A DNA stretch of 48,688 nucleotides from Sphingomonas palustris (GTDB taxonomy: Bacteria > Pseudomonadota > Alphaproteobacteria > Sphingomonadales > Sphingomonadaceae): positions 1 through 48,688 of the forward strand of contig JAMFSI010000074.1 in assembly GCA_026225215.1 (NCBI GenBank). The letters run 5' to 3'. The position numbers and the translations under genes were made by a program. Under the pieces are notes generated by a model that was not told the DNA's origin, did no database searches, and worked only from the letters and a program-made list of their open reading frames with translations. Positions within the stretch are counted from its first letter, which is position 1; every line of letters begins with the position of its first letter. Shown in pieces: positions 27,696 to 36,068 of this stretch.

Positions 27696-28587
27696 GCTAG
27701 CGTCTCAGTTTGTTCTTGATTGCCAAGGCGATCGTTGGCTCGCCGCTCATGGACAGCGTGTGCGGCTACCAGAAAATCGGCGCCAGCCGGTGGGGTACGC
27801 GGCCACGATAGGTGTCGTAGCCAGGGAGGTTTGCGGCAAGGAAGGTCTCCTCGCGCAGCAGCCGCCACACGAGGACCGGGACGAGCAGGGCAGCCGGGAT
27901 CAGGCCCCACGATGAGCCAAGCGCCAGGGGCACGCCGGCGATCATGACGAGCGCGCCAGCATACATCGGGTGGCGCACGACGGCATAGGGGCCACTGTCG
28001 ATCACATGCTGGCCCTCGGCGATCTCGATGGTTCCCGCAGTGAACGTGTTTTCGCGGAAGGTGAGGAAAACAATCAGGAAGCCGATGGCGATCATCCCGT
28101 TGCCGGCGAGCGAAACGGCGAGGGGCACATGGGACCAGCCAAAGCGTCTGTCGAGCCCCGGCACCGCGAAGGTCGCCAGGAAGACGAGCCCCGCCAGCCC
28201 CTGGACGACGTTCTGTATACGATCGGGCTCCGCGCCCGGACCCGCCTTCACGCGCCGCTCCAGCAGCGCTTTGTCGCGGAACCAGAGCCAGACGGTGATG
28301 AGCCCGGCGCATCCAAAGAACATCGCCAGCATCACCCACGCGCGCCCGTCGTGCAGTGTCCCCGCCGACCCGAAGAGCACGCTTGCGATGACCAAGAACA
28401 GGAAGACGAATCCCACAAAGGCGCGCACCAGCAGCATGCCTCTATTTTGGCGCTTTCGACCCACGAAGTCCAGGACTGGGCCGGAACCGCGTGGGAGTTC
28501 CACGGTCGGTCGTCATGATCCGTTTGGCGACGTCAGCCGCCAATAGCGACTTTCCACCGGTTTCGGAAATTCAAACTGAGACACTGC
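27696..28587. mobile_element. Transposon-like element (892 bp) carrying one methyltransferase gene, no transposase
   Basis: Left end GCTAGCGTCTCAGTTTG (27696-27712) and right end CAAACTGAGACACTGC (28572-28587) are inverted copies, 11 bases perfect in the inner part and 16-17 bases with one gap and one mismatch overall. Both abut identical nine-base direct repeats, as left by transposition. If the element and one repeat are removed, the flanks join into GAAGGAT - eight bases - ATCCTTC, a palindrome just upstream of the receptor promoter. Inside are only the methyltransferase gene and short flanks, so it must move in trans, if it still moves. The family of the parent transposon was not recognised. 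Confidence 0.75.
27766..28437 (-). CDS. Isoprenylcysteine carboxyl methyltransferase (ICMT)-family membrane protein
   Basis: 223 residues from ATG 28437 with AGAGG upstream; a longer start at 28503 would add 22 polar residues before the first helix. At least five hydrophobic segments place it in the inner membrane. The ICMT/PEMT signature GPYAVVRHPMYAGAL is followed by REETFLAANLPGYDTYRGRVPHRLAP, the SAM-binding C-terminal part. Bacterial members methylate small lipophilic or isoprenoid substrates, mostly unknown. It is the only gene in the element with inverted ends at 27696-28587 and so appears to be cargo. No substrate can be assigned. Confidence 0.85.
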   Translation of the reverse strand: MLLVRAFVGFVFLFLVIASVLFGSAGTLHDGRAWVMLAMFFGCAGLITVWLWFRDKALLERRVKAGPGAEPDRIQNVVQGLAGLVFLATFAVPGLDRRFGWSHVPLAVSLAGNGMIAIGFLIVFLTFRENTFTAGTIEIAEGQHVIDSGPYAVVRHPMYAGALVMIAGVPLALGSSWGLIPAALLVPVLVWRLLREETFLAANLPGYDTYRGRVPHRLAPIFW

Positions 28588-28596
28588 CGAAAATTA
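28588..28596. repeat. Right 9-bp direct repeat (putative target duplication)
   Basis: CGAAAATTA, identical to 27687-27695 and abutting the right inverted end. Confidence 0.8.
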
Positions 28597-28603
28597 TCCT
28601 TCC

Positions 28604-28643
28604 TTGACAACACAAGCCTTATCAATTTAAAAAACCAACTGGT
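28604..28643 (+). promoter_or_regulatory. Receptor promoter with overlapping TetR-type dyad
   Basis: TTGACA (28604-28609), 17 bases, TTAAAA (28627-28632). Just after it lies ACCAACTGGT (28634-28643), of the form ACCA-N2-TGGT used by RutR-like TetR regulators. Outer dyad matches extend to 28627-28650. A TetR gene lies just beyond the receptor (31357-32061). Confidence 0.55.
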
Positions 28644-28710
28644 CCTTAAACTCAGCCAAACATGTTGAGATTGGGCTCGACGCCAGAAAATGGCGCAAAA
28701 GGGGAGAGAG

Positions 28711-31341
28711 ATGATGGCGAACTTACGGTACGGTTGCGTCCGCTATAACCGCGCCATGTGCACGGCGGCTTCGGCGATCGCCATGATGGCCTTGGGGAAT
28801 ACCGCCCATGCCCAGCAAGCCGCCCCAGATGCGGCAGCAGCCGCGCAAACGTCTTCAGATGCCTCTCCGAAGGCCGATGAGATCATCGTCACGGCCCGCA
28901 AGCGGCAGGAGTCGCTGCTCAATGTGCCGGTGGTCGAACAAGTTGTCAGCAGGGACGAACTGTCCCGGCACGGAACCGTCGATCTCAAGGATCTGACCCA
29001 ACTCACGCCAGGTCTTTTGATCGGCACGGCGGTGCTTTCGATCGGTCAGCAGGTCAGTATTCGCGGCGTCGGCACGACCTCGTTCGATCCCGGCATCGAC
29101 CAGTCGGTGTCGCTCAACATCGACGGCTTGTCGCTCGGCCAGGGCCTCGCCTTTTCGAGCGGCATGTTCGACCTTGGCCAGGTCGAAGTGCTCAAGGGGC
29201 CACAATCGCTGTTCTACGGCAAAAGCAGCCCCGGCGGCGTGATTTCGCTACGCACCGCCGATCCGACTAACAAATTCGAAGTGATCGGCACCGGCGGCTA
29301 TGAAGCGGAAGCGCATACCAAGCGCGGCGAATTGATCATCTCCGGCCCAGTGACCGACACGTTGAAAGCACGCATCGCCGGCATGTACCAGGCCACCGAC
29401 GGCTATTACTATAATGATGCGATCGGCATTCCATCCTTGGGCGGCTTGACCCCGCGATACGACCGGATGGGCCACGGCAATGATTATCAGGTCCGCGGCA
29501 CGCTGTTGTGGAACCCGACGAGCAATTTCGACGCTCGCCTGAAGGTCAACCTCGTTCACGATTATACCGTCAATGCCGAAAACTATGAGGTGACCTATTG
29601 CCCGGACGGCACCGGCGCGCCTTTAGGCATTCCCTTCCTGAGCCCGAGCCTGTCCTGCCAGAAGAACCGGGTGGGATATGTCGTCGATATGAATCCGGCG
29701 GACTTTCTCAATATTCCGCATGACGGCATATCCTATGTCGCCAGCACCCAGAAATACGGCACGCTGGAGATGAATTACCACGTCAACAGCAATATCACCG
29801 CGACCTCGGTCACCGGTGTTTATATCCTGCGCTCGAACAGCCTGTTCAATGCATCGGCGGCGGAAGCGGCGGGTCCCTTGATCGCCGCTTCGAACCCGAA
29901 TTTCCGCCGTGACGACATTACCGAGGAAGTGCGGGTTAACAGCGATTATTCTACACCGCTGAATTTTACCTTCGGTGGCTTCTACCAGCATGGCAAAGTT
30001 TCGGATCGCGTCACTATCCTCGGCAACGAGGCGATCGAAGCGCTTTTCACTCCTCCTGGACAAGTAAATCCCTTCACCCTCGCGCCAATTCAGGACGGTC
30101 TCAACCGCTTCACCATCAATACCTATTCGTTGTTCGGGCAGCTTCGCTACAAGATCTTGCCGAATCTAGAATTGGCGGCAGGTGCGCGCTGGACCGATGA
30201 AACGCGCGTCCAGACGCCCTTGCTATATCCCTCTCTCGATCAAGACGGCTATGCAGCGGCTGGCGAGATCAATCCCATCTATACCACCCAGACCGAAGTC
30301 GTGTCCGTACCCACTCCGCGCCTCCATTCCTCGAAGGTCTCGCCGGAAATAACCCTGACTTACAAGCCGGACGAAGATTTGACGATCTTTGCCTCTTATA
30401 AGCAAGGTAACAAGTCAGGTTCCTTCAGCATCGCCACGCCGCAATCGCTGAATGCCACGCCTACTTGCAAATTCGGCACTGCTAATCCCTGCCAATATCT
30501 CGACAACAGCTTTGGCGATGAAAAGGTCCAAGGCGGCGAAATCGGGATCAAGGGCCGCACCGCCGACCGCCAATTCCATTTCGATCTATCAAGCTTCTAC
30601 TACATTTATTCGGGCTTACAGGTTGGCGCGATTATTCCTACCGTCGGTAGCACCCCGGTTATCACCACGATCAACGCCGGCAAAGCCAAGGTCTATGGCC
30701 TGGAAGCCAACGGCCATTACCAACCCGATCAAGTGAAGGGACTGACACTCAATGGCTCGGTCGCCTGGACTCACGCCCGCTTCACCAATCTCAACAACGT
30801 GCCGTGCTACGGTGGCCAGACCATCGCCGCAGGCTGCAACCAGGACTTCACACAGGCCGCGGTCGGCACGCCCGGCGCCGTCGTGGTGAATGGCGTCACC
30901 GGCAATTATTTCGCGCAAAGCCTCACCGGCGCGCCGCTGATCCGCGCCCCGAACTGGCAAGTCGACTTCGGCTTCGACTACATGTTGCCGGTCGGACACC
31001 ATCTGAATCTGACATTGTCTGAATCCAACCACTTCACCAGCCGATATCTCACCGCGCTCGATCCGCTGCCGGCCTATTATCAAAGCTCGTTCATCAAGGC
31101 GGATATGAGTGTGACCCTGGCGCCAGAGGATCACCGCTGGGAGCTTGCCGTCATCGGCAAGAATATCACCGCCGAATATACCGCCGGCAATTGCAGTTCA
31201 TCGAACACCGCCGGCGGATTGCTTGGTGGCGAGATCACCGGCGGCACTACCGCCGGCCCGGCTGGGACCGACGAGGGCTCCTGCTACATGGATCCAGGCC
31301 GCGAAATCTGGGTCCGCCTGACGCTGCGGCCTTTCAACTAG
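28711..31341 (+). CDS. TonB-dependent outer membrane receptor
   Basis: 876 residues from ATG 28711, preceded by GGGGAGAGAG; the next codon is also ATG. A signal peptide ends near GNTAHAQ. A TonB-box-like EIIVTARK precedes the plug domain (QVSIRGVGT, VEVLKGPQSLFYG, SSPGGVISL). The rest is a 22-strand barrel ending VRLTLRPFN. The ligand is unknown; sphingomonads use such receptors for iron complexes, sugars and aromatics. It is only distantly related to the three receptors at 37.8-46.6 kb. The TetR gene converges with a gap of about 15 bases, and a TetR-type dyad overlaps the promoter, so local control is likely. Confidence 0.93.
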   Translation: MMANLRYGCVRYNRAMCTAASAIAMMALGNTAHAQQAAPDAAAAAQTSSDASPKADEIIVTARKRQESLLNVPVVEQVVSRDELSRHGTVDLKDLTQLTPGLLIGTAVLSIGQQVSIRGVGTTSFDPGIDQSVSLNIDGLSLGQGLAFSSGMFDLGQVEVLKGPQSLFYGKSSPGGVISLRTADPTNKFEVIGTGGYEAEAHTKRGELIISGPVTDTLKARIAGMYQATDGYYYNDAIGIPSLGGLTPRYDRMGHGNDYQVRGTLLWNPTSNFDARLKVNLVHDYTVNAENYEVTYCPDGTGAPLGIPFLSPSLSCQKNRVGYVVDMNPADFLNIPHDGISYVASTQKYGTLEMNYHVNSNITATSVTGVYILRSNSLFNASAAEAAGPLIAASNPNFRRDDITEEVRVNSDYSTPLNFTFGGFYQHGKVSDRVTILGNEAIEALFTPPGQVNPFTLAPIQDGLNRFTINTYSLFGQLRYKILPNLELAAGARWTDETRVQTPLLYPSLDQDGYAAAGEINPIYTTQTEVVSVPTPRLHSSKVSPEITLTYKPDEDLTIFASYKQGNKSGSFSIATPQSLNATPTCKFGTANPCQYLDNSFGDEKVQGGEIGIKGRTADRQFHFDLSSFYYIYSGLQVGAIIPTVGSTPVITTINAGKAKVYGLEANGHYQPDQVKGLTLNGSVAWTHARFTNLNNVPCYGGQTIAAGCNQDFTQAAVGTPGAVVVNGVTGNYFAQSLTGAPLIRAPNWQVDFGFDYMLPVGHHLNLTLSESNHFTSRYLTALDPLPAYYQSSFIKADMSVTLAPEDHRWELAVIGKNITAEYTAGNCSSSNTAGGLLGGEITGGTTAGPAGTDEGSCYMDPGREIWVRLTLRPFN

Positions 31342-31356
31342 CGGGGAGTATGGGCT

Positions 31357-32061
31357 TTAATCCAACGTGTGAGGCGCTAGATAGCCCGCGATAAACACCT
31401 CGACTCGCTTCCGGATCGTTACCGCGTCCGGAAGCGGCTCCTGGTAGCCCATCGCTTTGCGAAAACCCCGCGCGCCCACGGCCAGATCATAAAAGATATC
31501 CGCCGCCTCCAGGGCATCGATCGAACCAATGAAATGGCAAGTACTGAGCGCTTCGAAATAATGGGCCAGGATCTCACTAATCTGGCGCCTGCCCGCATCG
31601 ACCACATCGAGCGCGAGTTCAGGAAAGCGGATGCCTTCGATGACCATGGCCCGCGCCAGATTCAGGATGCCATCGGAAAGCGAGTGGTCGAGCAACCGGT
31701 GAGCGATCGCTTCGAGACTGGGCTGGAGGTCTTCAAGCCGATCGGGCAGCGGCGGGCGAAAGGTGTCGCGGCTGGCAAAGGTATATTTGCAGACCGCCTG
31801 AAACAGGGCCAGCTTGTCGCCAACCAGTTCATAGACCGCCTGCTTGGTCACACCCGCCGCTTTGCTCACCGCATCCAGCGTCGTGCCATCGAAGCCGCGC
31901 TGGAAGAACAATTCGGCGGCCGCAGTCAGGACCCGCTGCCGTCGCGGTTCCACGTCGAGCCGCGGGCGGCCGCGGCGCACCTTGGTTTTGGTGGAGGCAG
32001 AGGAACCAGCTGCTCCGGCGGGATGATGGTTTGAAGCGGTCGCGGATGTCGTCGATACCAT
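31357..32061 (-). CDS. TetR/AcrR-family transcriptional regulator
   Basis: 234 residues. A basic, disordered N-terminal tail (TKTKVRRGRPRLD) precedes the TetR helix-turn-helix region: VLTAAAELFFQRGFDGTTLD, AVSKAAGVTKQAVYELVGDK. The C-terminal ligand domain resembles the AefR-like group (AMVIEGIRFPELALDVVDAG). Ligand unknown. It converges with the TonB receptor and is the best candidate to bind the ACCA-N2-TGGT dyad at its promoter. It is on the same strand as ahcY, which lies upstream beyond a hairpin and about 165 bases of spacer. Confidence 0.9.
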   Translation of the reverse strand: MVSTTSATASNHHPAGAAGSSASTKTKVRRGRPRLDVEPRRQRVLTAAAELFFQRGFDGTTLDAVSKAAGVTKQAVYELVGDKLALFQAVCKYTFASRDTFRPPLPDRLEDLQPSLEAIAHRLLDHSLSDGILNLARAMVIEGIRFPELALDVVDAGRRQISEILAHYFEALSTCHFIGSIDALEAADIFYDLAVGARGFRKAMGYQEPLPDAVTIRKRVEVFIAGYLAPHTLD

Positions 32062-32188
32062 GGGCAGCGGGCACTACTTTGCAGCGGGTCCAAACCCCGT
32101 TCATGCCCCCTAAGACATGAGAGTGTGCTGTCAAAGTAATATGGTGTATCGGCGTGCGATCTAACCAATCCACGCCGACGCCAGGATC

Positions 32189-32217
32189 AAGCTCTGGGGC
32201 CACGGACCCCAGAGCTT
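32189..32217 (-). terminator. GC-rich hairpin downstream of ahcY
   Basis: Perfect 11-base arms AAGCTCTGGGG (32189-32199) and CCCCAGAGCTT (32207-32217), seven-base loop, 11 bases after the ahcY stop in the direction of transcription. There is no clear U-tract. A related CTGGGGCC hairpin occurs at 35281-35299. Confidence 0.55.
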
Positions 32218-32227
32218 TCCCTCGTCC

Positions 32228-33658
32228 TCAATAGCGGTAATGATCCGGCTTGAACGGACCCTGTTCCGGCACGCCGATGTAGTCGGCCTGCTTCTTCGAC
32301 AAGGTGGTCAGCTTCACGCCGAGCTTCTCGAGGTGCAGCGCCGCCACCTTTTCATCGAGATGCTTGGGCAGCACATAGACTTCGTTCTTGTAGTCGCCGG
32401 GCTTAGTGAACAGCTCGATCTGGGCCAGCGTCTGGTTCGTGAAGCTCGCGCTCATCACGAAGCTGGGATGGCCGGTGGCGCAACCCAGATTCACCAGCCT
32501 ACCCTTGGCGAGGATGATGATCTGCTTGGCTTCCTTTCCATCTTCGGGGGGAAATTCGACCAGGTCGGTGCCCGGCTTCACTTCGCTCCATTTGTAATTG
32601 TCGAGCGCCGAAATCTGGATTTCGCTGTCGAAGTGGCCGATGTTGCTGACGATCGCCATCGGCTTCATCGCCTTCATGTGCTCGGCGGTGATCACGTCTT
32701 CGTTGCCGGTGGCGGTCACGAAGATGTCGGCACGGGTCACCGCTTCCTCCATGGTGACGACTTCATAGCCTTCCATCGCCGCCTGCAACGCGCAGATCGG
32801 ATCGACTTCGGTGACCATCACGCGGGCGCCGCCATTGCGCAGCGACGCCGCCGAACCCTTGCCGACATCGCCGAAGCCGGCAACGCAAGCGACCTTGCCC
32901 GCCAGCATGACATCGGTGGCGCGACGGATCGCATCGACCAGCGATTCCTTGCAGCCATAAAGATTGTCGAACTTCGACTTGGTGACGCTGTCGTTGACGT
33001 TGATCGCCGGGAACGGCAGCTTGCCGTCCTTGGCGATCTGGTAAAGCCGGTGAACGCCGGTGGTGGTTTCTTCCGATACGCCCTTGATCGCCGCCACCGA
33101 GGCAGTGAGATAGCCCGGCTTGGCCTTGATGAACGCCTTGAGCGCGCGCTGGAACTCGATCTCTTCGGCATTGGCCGGTTCACCCAGGGTTTCGCCGGCT
33201 TCGAGCCGCGCGCCCCACAGTGCGAACATCGTCGCATCGCCGCCATCATCGAGAATCAGGTTAGCCGTCGTGCCATTTCCGCCATCCCAGTCGAAAATGC
33301 GCCCGACATAATCCCAGTAATCGGCCAGGCTTTCGCCCTTGATCGCGAACACCGGAATGCCAGCCGCGGCGATGGCGGCGGCGGCGTGATCCTGCGTCGA
33401 GAAGATGTTGCAGGTCGCCCAGCGCACCTCTGCACCGAGCGCCACCAGCGTTTCGATCAGCACTGCGGTCTGGATCGTCATATGCAGCGATCCGGTGATG
33501 CGCGCGCCCTTCAGCGGCTGCGCAGCGCCGAATTCCGCGCGTAGCGCCATCAGTCCGGGCATTTCAGTCTCGGCGATGGCGATTTCGGCGCGGCCGAATT
33601 GGGCGAGGCCGATATCGGCGATCACATAATCTCTCTCGGCAAGGGCGGCAGTGGACAC
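32228..33658 (-). CDS. ahcY: S-adenosylhomocysteine hydrolase
   Basis: 476 residues from a GTG at 33658 with AGGAG nine bases upstream; a TTG at 33688 would add ten residues that include that Shine-Dalgarno. AhcY splits S-adenosylhomocysteine into adenosine and homocysteine and so keeps methylation going. Landmarks: [29 protein letters not shown], the NAD-binding [22 protein letters not shown] and the conserved C-terminal end FKPDHYRY. Length is normal for the bacterial long type. A perfect palindrome about 100 bases upstream (33760-33779) is a probable operator. Identity is very secure. Confidence 0.97.
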   Translation of the reverse strand: MSTAALAERDYVIADIGLAQFGRAEIAIAETEMPGLMALRAEFGAAQPLKGARITGSLHMTIQTAVLIETLVALGAEVRWATCNIFSTQDHAAAAIAAAGIPVFAIKGESLADYWDYVGRIFDWDGGNGTTANLILDDGGDATMFALWGARLEAGETLGEPANAEEIEFQRALKAFIKAKPGYLTASVAAIKGVSEETTTGVHRLYQIAKDGKLPFPAINVNDSVTKSKFDNLYGCKESLVDAIRRATDVMLAGKVACVAGFGDVGKGSAASLRNGGARVMVTEVDPICALQAAMEGYEVVTMEEAVTRADIFVTATGNEDVITAEHMKAMKPMAIVSNIGHFDSEIQISALDNYKWSEVKPGTDLVEFPPEDGKEAKQIIILAKGRLVNLGCATGHPSFVMSASFTNQTLAQIELFTKPGDYKNEVYVLPKHLDEKVAALHLEKLGVKLTTLSKKQADYIGVPEQGPFKPDHYRY

Positions 33659-33759
33659 GGCGCAATTCTCCTGAGCGGGCACCGCCAACCTGTCCAGACG
33701 ACACGCAGCAAGGCGGCACTATTCAGCGCCGTCTTAGCCGCTCACCTCCCCCGAAGCAA

Positions 33760-33779
33760 ATATAAAGATTCCTTTATAT
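33760..33779 (-). promoter_or_regulatory. Palindromic operator upstream of ahcY (SahR-like site)
   Basis: ATATAAAG (33760-33767), four bases, CTTTATAT (33772-33779): perfect eight-base arms, strikingly AT-rich in this GC-rich region. It fits the type of site expected for SahR, the ArsR-family S-adenosylhomocysteine-responsive repressor described for proteobacterial ahcY genes; no such regulator is encoded in this window. Confidence 0.6.
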
Positions 33780-33799
33780 CCCTTCAGCGCTACCCGGAA

Positions 33800-34408
33800 C
33801 TACCTGCCAGCGAGGCGCAAATTGCCATTTGCCTCTGCAGGCGGCGCGTAGGCGATCAGCGGCGCGGCAGTGATGGCGGGTGGAGCGCTGACCTCCGCAG
33901 AAGCACCGGCTACAGCAGGATTGGCATCGCCATCGGTGATCTCATTGGCCGCCTGCAGCAGCACAGCCGCCCCATCTTCCTGAGCCAGCGATTGCGCAAG
34001 CCCCTTCAACTCATGGCACCCCAGCCAGGGATGGCCATTGCCATATTGGTTAGCGATCTGAACGCTGATCCGGTCGAGCATGCGGTTGGCCTCCACCGCA
34101 CCCAGGCGACCGCTGTATGAAGCGGCAAGCGCGTGGGCGGCGGCGTTGAGATCGGCCAGGTGACGCGCTTCGAACGCCTGATAATCGGCCTGGAAATCAT
34201 CCGCCGTGGTGCGGCAACGCAGCCCCGTCACCATCAGCATGATATCGAGGCGGCGAATTTTCTCGCTAGCGACAGCACCACTGCCCGAAGCATCGCCGGC
34301 CGAAAAGCCGGTTGGCGACACCCCGTCAGCTTGCGCGGGAAAGGCGAAAAACAACGATGCCACAGCAACTCCGGACGCAACGCTGCGCGACCACACAAGC
34401 TTTTTCAT
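33800..34408 (-). CDS. Secreted/periplasmic protein of unknown function
   Basis: 202 residues. A Sec signal peptide MKKLVWSRSVASGVAVASLFFAFPAQA ends near residue 27. The mature part has the compact, helical segment EKIRRLDIMLMVTGLRCRTT ... YQAFEARHLADLN ... ANQYGNGHPWLGCHELKGLAQ, with two Cys that could form a disulfide, and a Pro/Ala-rich tail. I recall similar sphingomonad proteins beside ahcY that carry its name by misannotation; nothing here resembles a hydrolase. ATG 34408 has GGGGG upstream. It lies upstream of ahcY on the same strand, with the palindrome between them. Confidence 0.75.
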   Translation of the reverse strand: MKKLVWSRSVASGVAVASLFFAFPAQADGVSPTGFSAGDASGSGAVASEKIRRLDIMLMVTGLRCRTTADDFQADYQAFEARHLADLNAAAHALAASYSGRLGAVEANRMLDRISVQIANQYGNGHPWLGCHELKGLAQSLAQEDGAAVLLQAANEITDGDANPAVAGASAEVSAPPAITAAPLIAYAPPAEANGNLRLAGR

Positions 34409-34633
34409 GATGAACCCCCGTCAAGGTCGAATAACCCCGGAGCCATCATCAAGCCTTGTGCTTAAGACCGCGTCGATATGGACCGTAAATCCAAATTCAC
34501 CATGATTTGCCAATTCACGCTGATTCCGCATCGCCGGCGATTTTTGCAAAAACCTGTACCGCTTTTCGGCCTTCTCGCTCTATATGCGCGGCGCGTAAGC
34601 CCCAACGCTATCCAACACCCAAGGGAGAATTCC

Positions 34634-35113
34634 ATGACCATCGCCGTTGGCCAGACCGTGCCCGATGTGAAGCTGGTGAAATCCACCGAAACCGATCGCG
34701 ACGCCGTGCAGGCGAGCGATTACTTCAAAGGCCGCCGCGTCGCCGTATTTTCGGTGCCGGGCGCCTTCACCCCGACCTGCTCGGCCAAGCATCTGCCGGG
34801 CTACGTCGCCAAGGCCGCCGAGATTAAAGCCAAGGGCATCGACGAAGTCGCCTGCACCGCCGTCAACGATCCCTTCGTGATGGGAGTCTGGGGCAAGGTC
34901 AACGGCAGCGCCGACGTGACCATGCTGGCCGACGGCAATGGCGAATTCGCCCGCGCCCTCGGCCTGACCATGGACGGCTCGGGCGCCGGGCTGGGGCAGC
35001 GCGGCCAGCGCTTCTCGATGGTGGTCAACGATGGCGTCGTCGAAAAGCTGTTCGTCGAGGCGCCGGGCGAGTTCAAGGTAAGCTCGGCTGAGTATCTGCT
35101 CGAAAATCTGTAG
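34634..35113 (+). CDS. Peroxiredoxin, Prx5-like
   Basis: 159 residues from ATG 34634 after AAGGGAGAA. The active site PGAFTPTCSAKHLPGY carries the peroxidatic Cys49, and FSMVVNDGVVEKLFVE is typical of the atypical 2-Cys/1-Cys Prx5 (AhpC/TSA-like, glutaredoxin- or thioredoxin-dependent) group. It reduces hydrogen and alkyl peroxides. There is no fused glutaredoxin domain. No second Cys is seen in the usual resolving position, so a one-Cys mechanism is plausible: the only other Cys is in DEVACTAVND. Single gene. Confidence 0.93.
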   Translation: MTIAVGQTVPDVKLVKSTETDRDAVQASDYFKGRRVAVFSVPGAFTPTCSAKHLPGYVAKAAEIKAKGIDEVACTAVNDPFVMGVWGKVNGSADVTMLADGNGEFARALGLTMDGSGAGLGQRGQRFSMVVNDGVVEKLFVEAPGEFKVSSAEYLLENL

Positions 35114-35280
35114 TTTTTATCAGGGATAGGTGCGAGGGGTAACCCCCTCGCGCTCCCCGTCATTGGTATCGTTGCGCAATATTTTGACCACATCCCCCGC
35201 CCGCGAAGCGGCTATATAGCCTGCGGCGCCGCGACGTTCTGCCAGGAACGATCGGCACACAACAATGACAGGAACGGGGT

Positions 35281-35299
35281 CTGGGGCCCCTGGCCCCAG
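35281..35299. terminator. CTGGGGCC hairpin between convergent prx and folE
   Basis: Perfect eight-base arms CTGGGGCC (35281-35288) / GGCCCCAG (35292-35299), three-base loop. It lies between convergent genes and is followed on the plus strand by a T-rich stretch, so it may end transcription from either side. Confidence 0.45.
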
Positions 35300-35328
35300 G
35301 TCTATCTCTTCTGCAAACCTTTTGGGGT

Positions 35329-35937
35329 CTAATACCCCATCAAACTCAGCACTTCCTTGCGACTGCGCGAATCTTCCAGGAAGCAGCCATGCAATCGGCT
35401 GGTGATCATGCTGACCCCGGGCGTCCGCACCCCGCGCGCGCTCATACAGGCATGACTGGCCTCGATCACCACGGCCACCCCCTGCGGTTTCAGATTGTCC
35501 CAGATGCATTGTGCGACCTCGGCGGTCAGCCGCTCCTGGATCTGCAGTCGGCGGGCAAAGCCATGGAGCACGCGGGCCAGCTTGGAGATGCCGACGACAT
35601 TGTCGCGCGGCAGATAGGCGATCGCCGCCTTGCCCTGGATCGGAGCCATGTGGTGCTCGCAATGCGATTGGAAAGGAATGTCTTTCAACAGCACCACTTC
35701 GTCATAGCCCCCCACCTCGGCAAATCGACGGTCGAGATGGATCGCTGGATCTTCCTCGTAGCCCTGGCAATATTCGCGCCACGCGCGCGCCACGCGCGCC
35801 GGCGTATCGACCAGGCCTTCGCGCTGGGGATCGTCGCCCGACCAGCGGATCAGGGTGCGGATCGCCTCCTGCACATGCTCTGGCACGGGTAGCTTTTGGG
35901 GCGGTTGCCGCTCCGTATCATCAGCGTCAAAGACCAT
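35329..35937 (-). CDS. folE: GTP cyclohydrolase I
   Basis: 202 residues from ATG 35937, with GAGAGG upstream; a longer in-frame start at 36015 lacks family similarity. FolE converts GTP to 7,8-dihydroneopterin triphosphate, the first step to folate. DTPARVARAWREY, the zinc motif SHCEHHMAP, LARVLHGFARRLQIQERLT, and SHACMSARGV with the third zinc ligand are all present, so it is the Zn-dependent type IA enzyme. The C-terminus VLSLMGY is complete. It is a single gene. Confidence 0.96.
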   Translation of the reverse strand: MVFDADDTERQPPQKLPVPEHVQEAIRTLIRWSGDDPQREGLVDTPARVARAWREYCQGYEEDPAIHLDRRFAEVGGYDEVVLLKDIPFQSHCEHHMAPIQGKAAIAYLPRDNVVGISKLARVLHGFARRLQIQERLTAEVAQCIWDNLKPQGVAVVIEASHACMSARGVRTPGVSMITSRLHGCFLEDSRSRKEVLSLMGY

Positions 35938-36010
35938 CCTCGTCCTCTCTTTTGAGCAAGTAGCGTGATCACACAAACCGCCCCGAACTGCTATCGTTGC
36001 ATCGCTTGAT

Positions 36011-36060
36011 GCCAAAAATCGGTACCCACCCCATTCTTCAACGGGGCAGGTATTTTTGGC
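36011..36060 (-). terminator. Complex hairpin downstream of the phospholipase D-like gene
   Basis: Outer arms GCCAAAAAT (36011-36019) and ATTTTTGGC (36052-36060), inner CCCC (36029-36032) and GGGG (36043-36046). On the minus strand the second arm supplies ATTTTTGGC. It begins eight bases after the stop of the gene at 36069. The neighbouring small hairpin GCATC-GCTT-GATGC (35999-36012) recurs in altered form at about 40777-40790, so this may be an intergenic repeat. Confidence 0.45.
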
Positions 36061-36068
36061 GCCATGTT

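Noticed and set aside
27696..28587. Transposase gene or remnant in the element
   Set aside because: Both strands were read; apart from the methyltransferase only 53- and 134-base flanks remain, with no DDE-like segment.
32240..33544. 434-residue open frame on + opposite ahcY
   Set aside because: Antisense shadow of ahcY.
33659..33759. SAH or SAM riboswitch in the ahcY leader
   Set aside because: I could not match the conserved core of any known SAH/SAM riboswitch; the palindrome is a simpler explanation of regulation.
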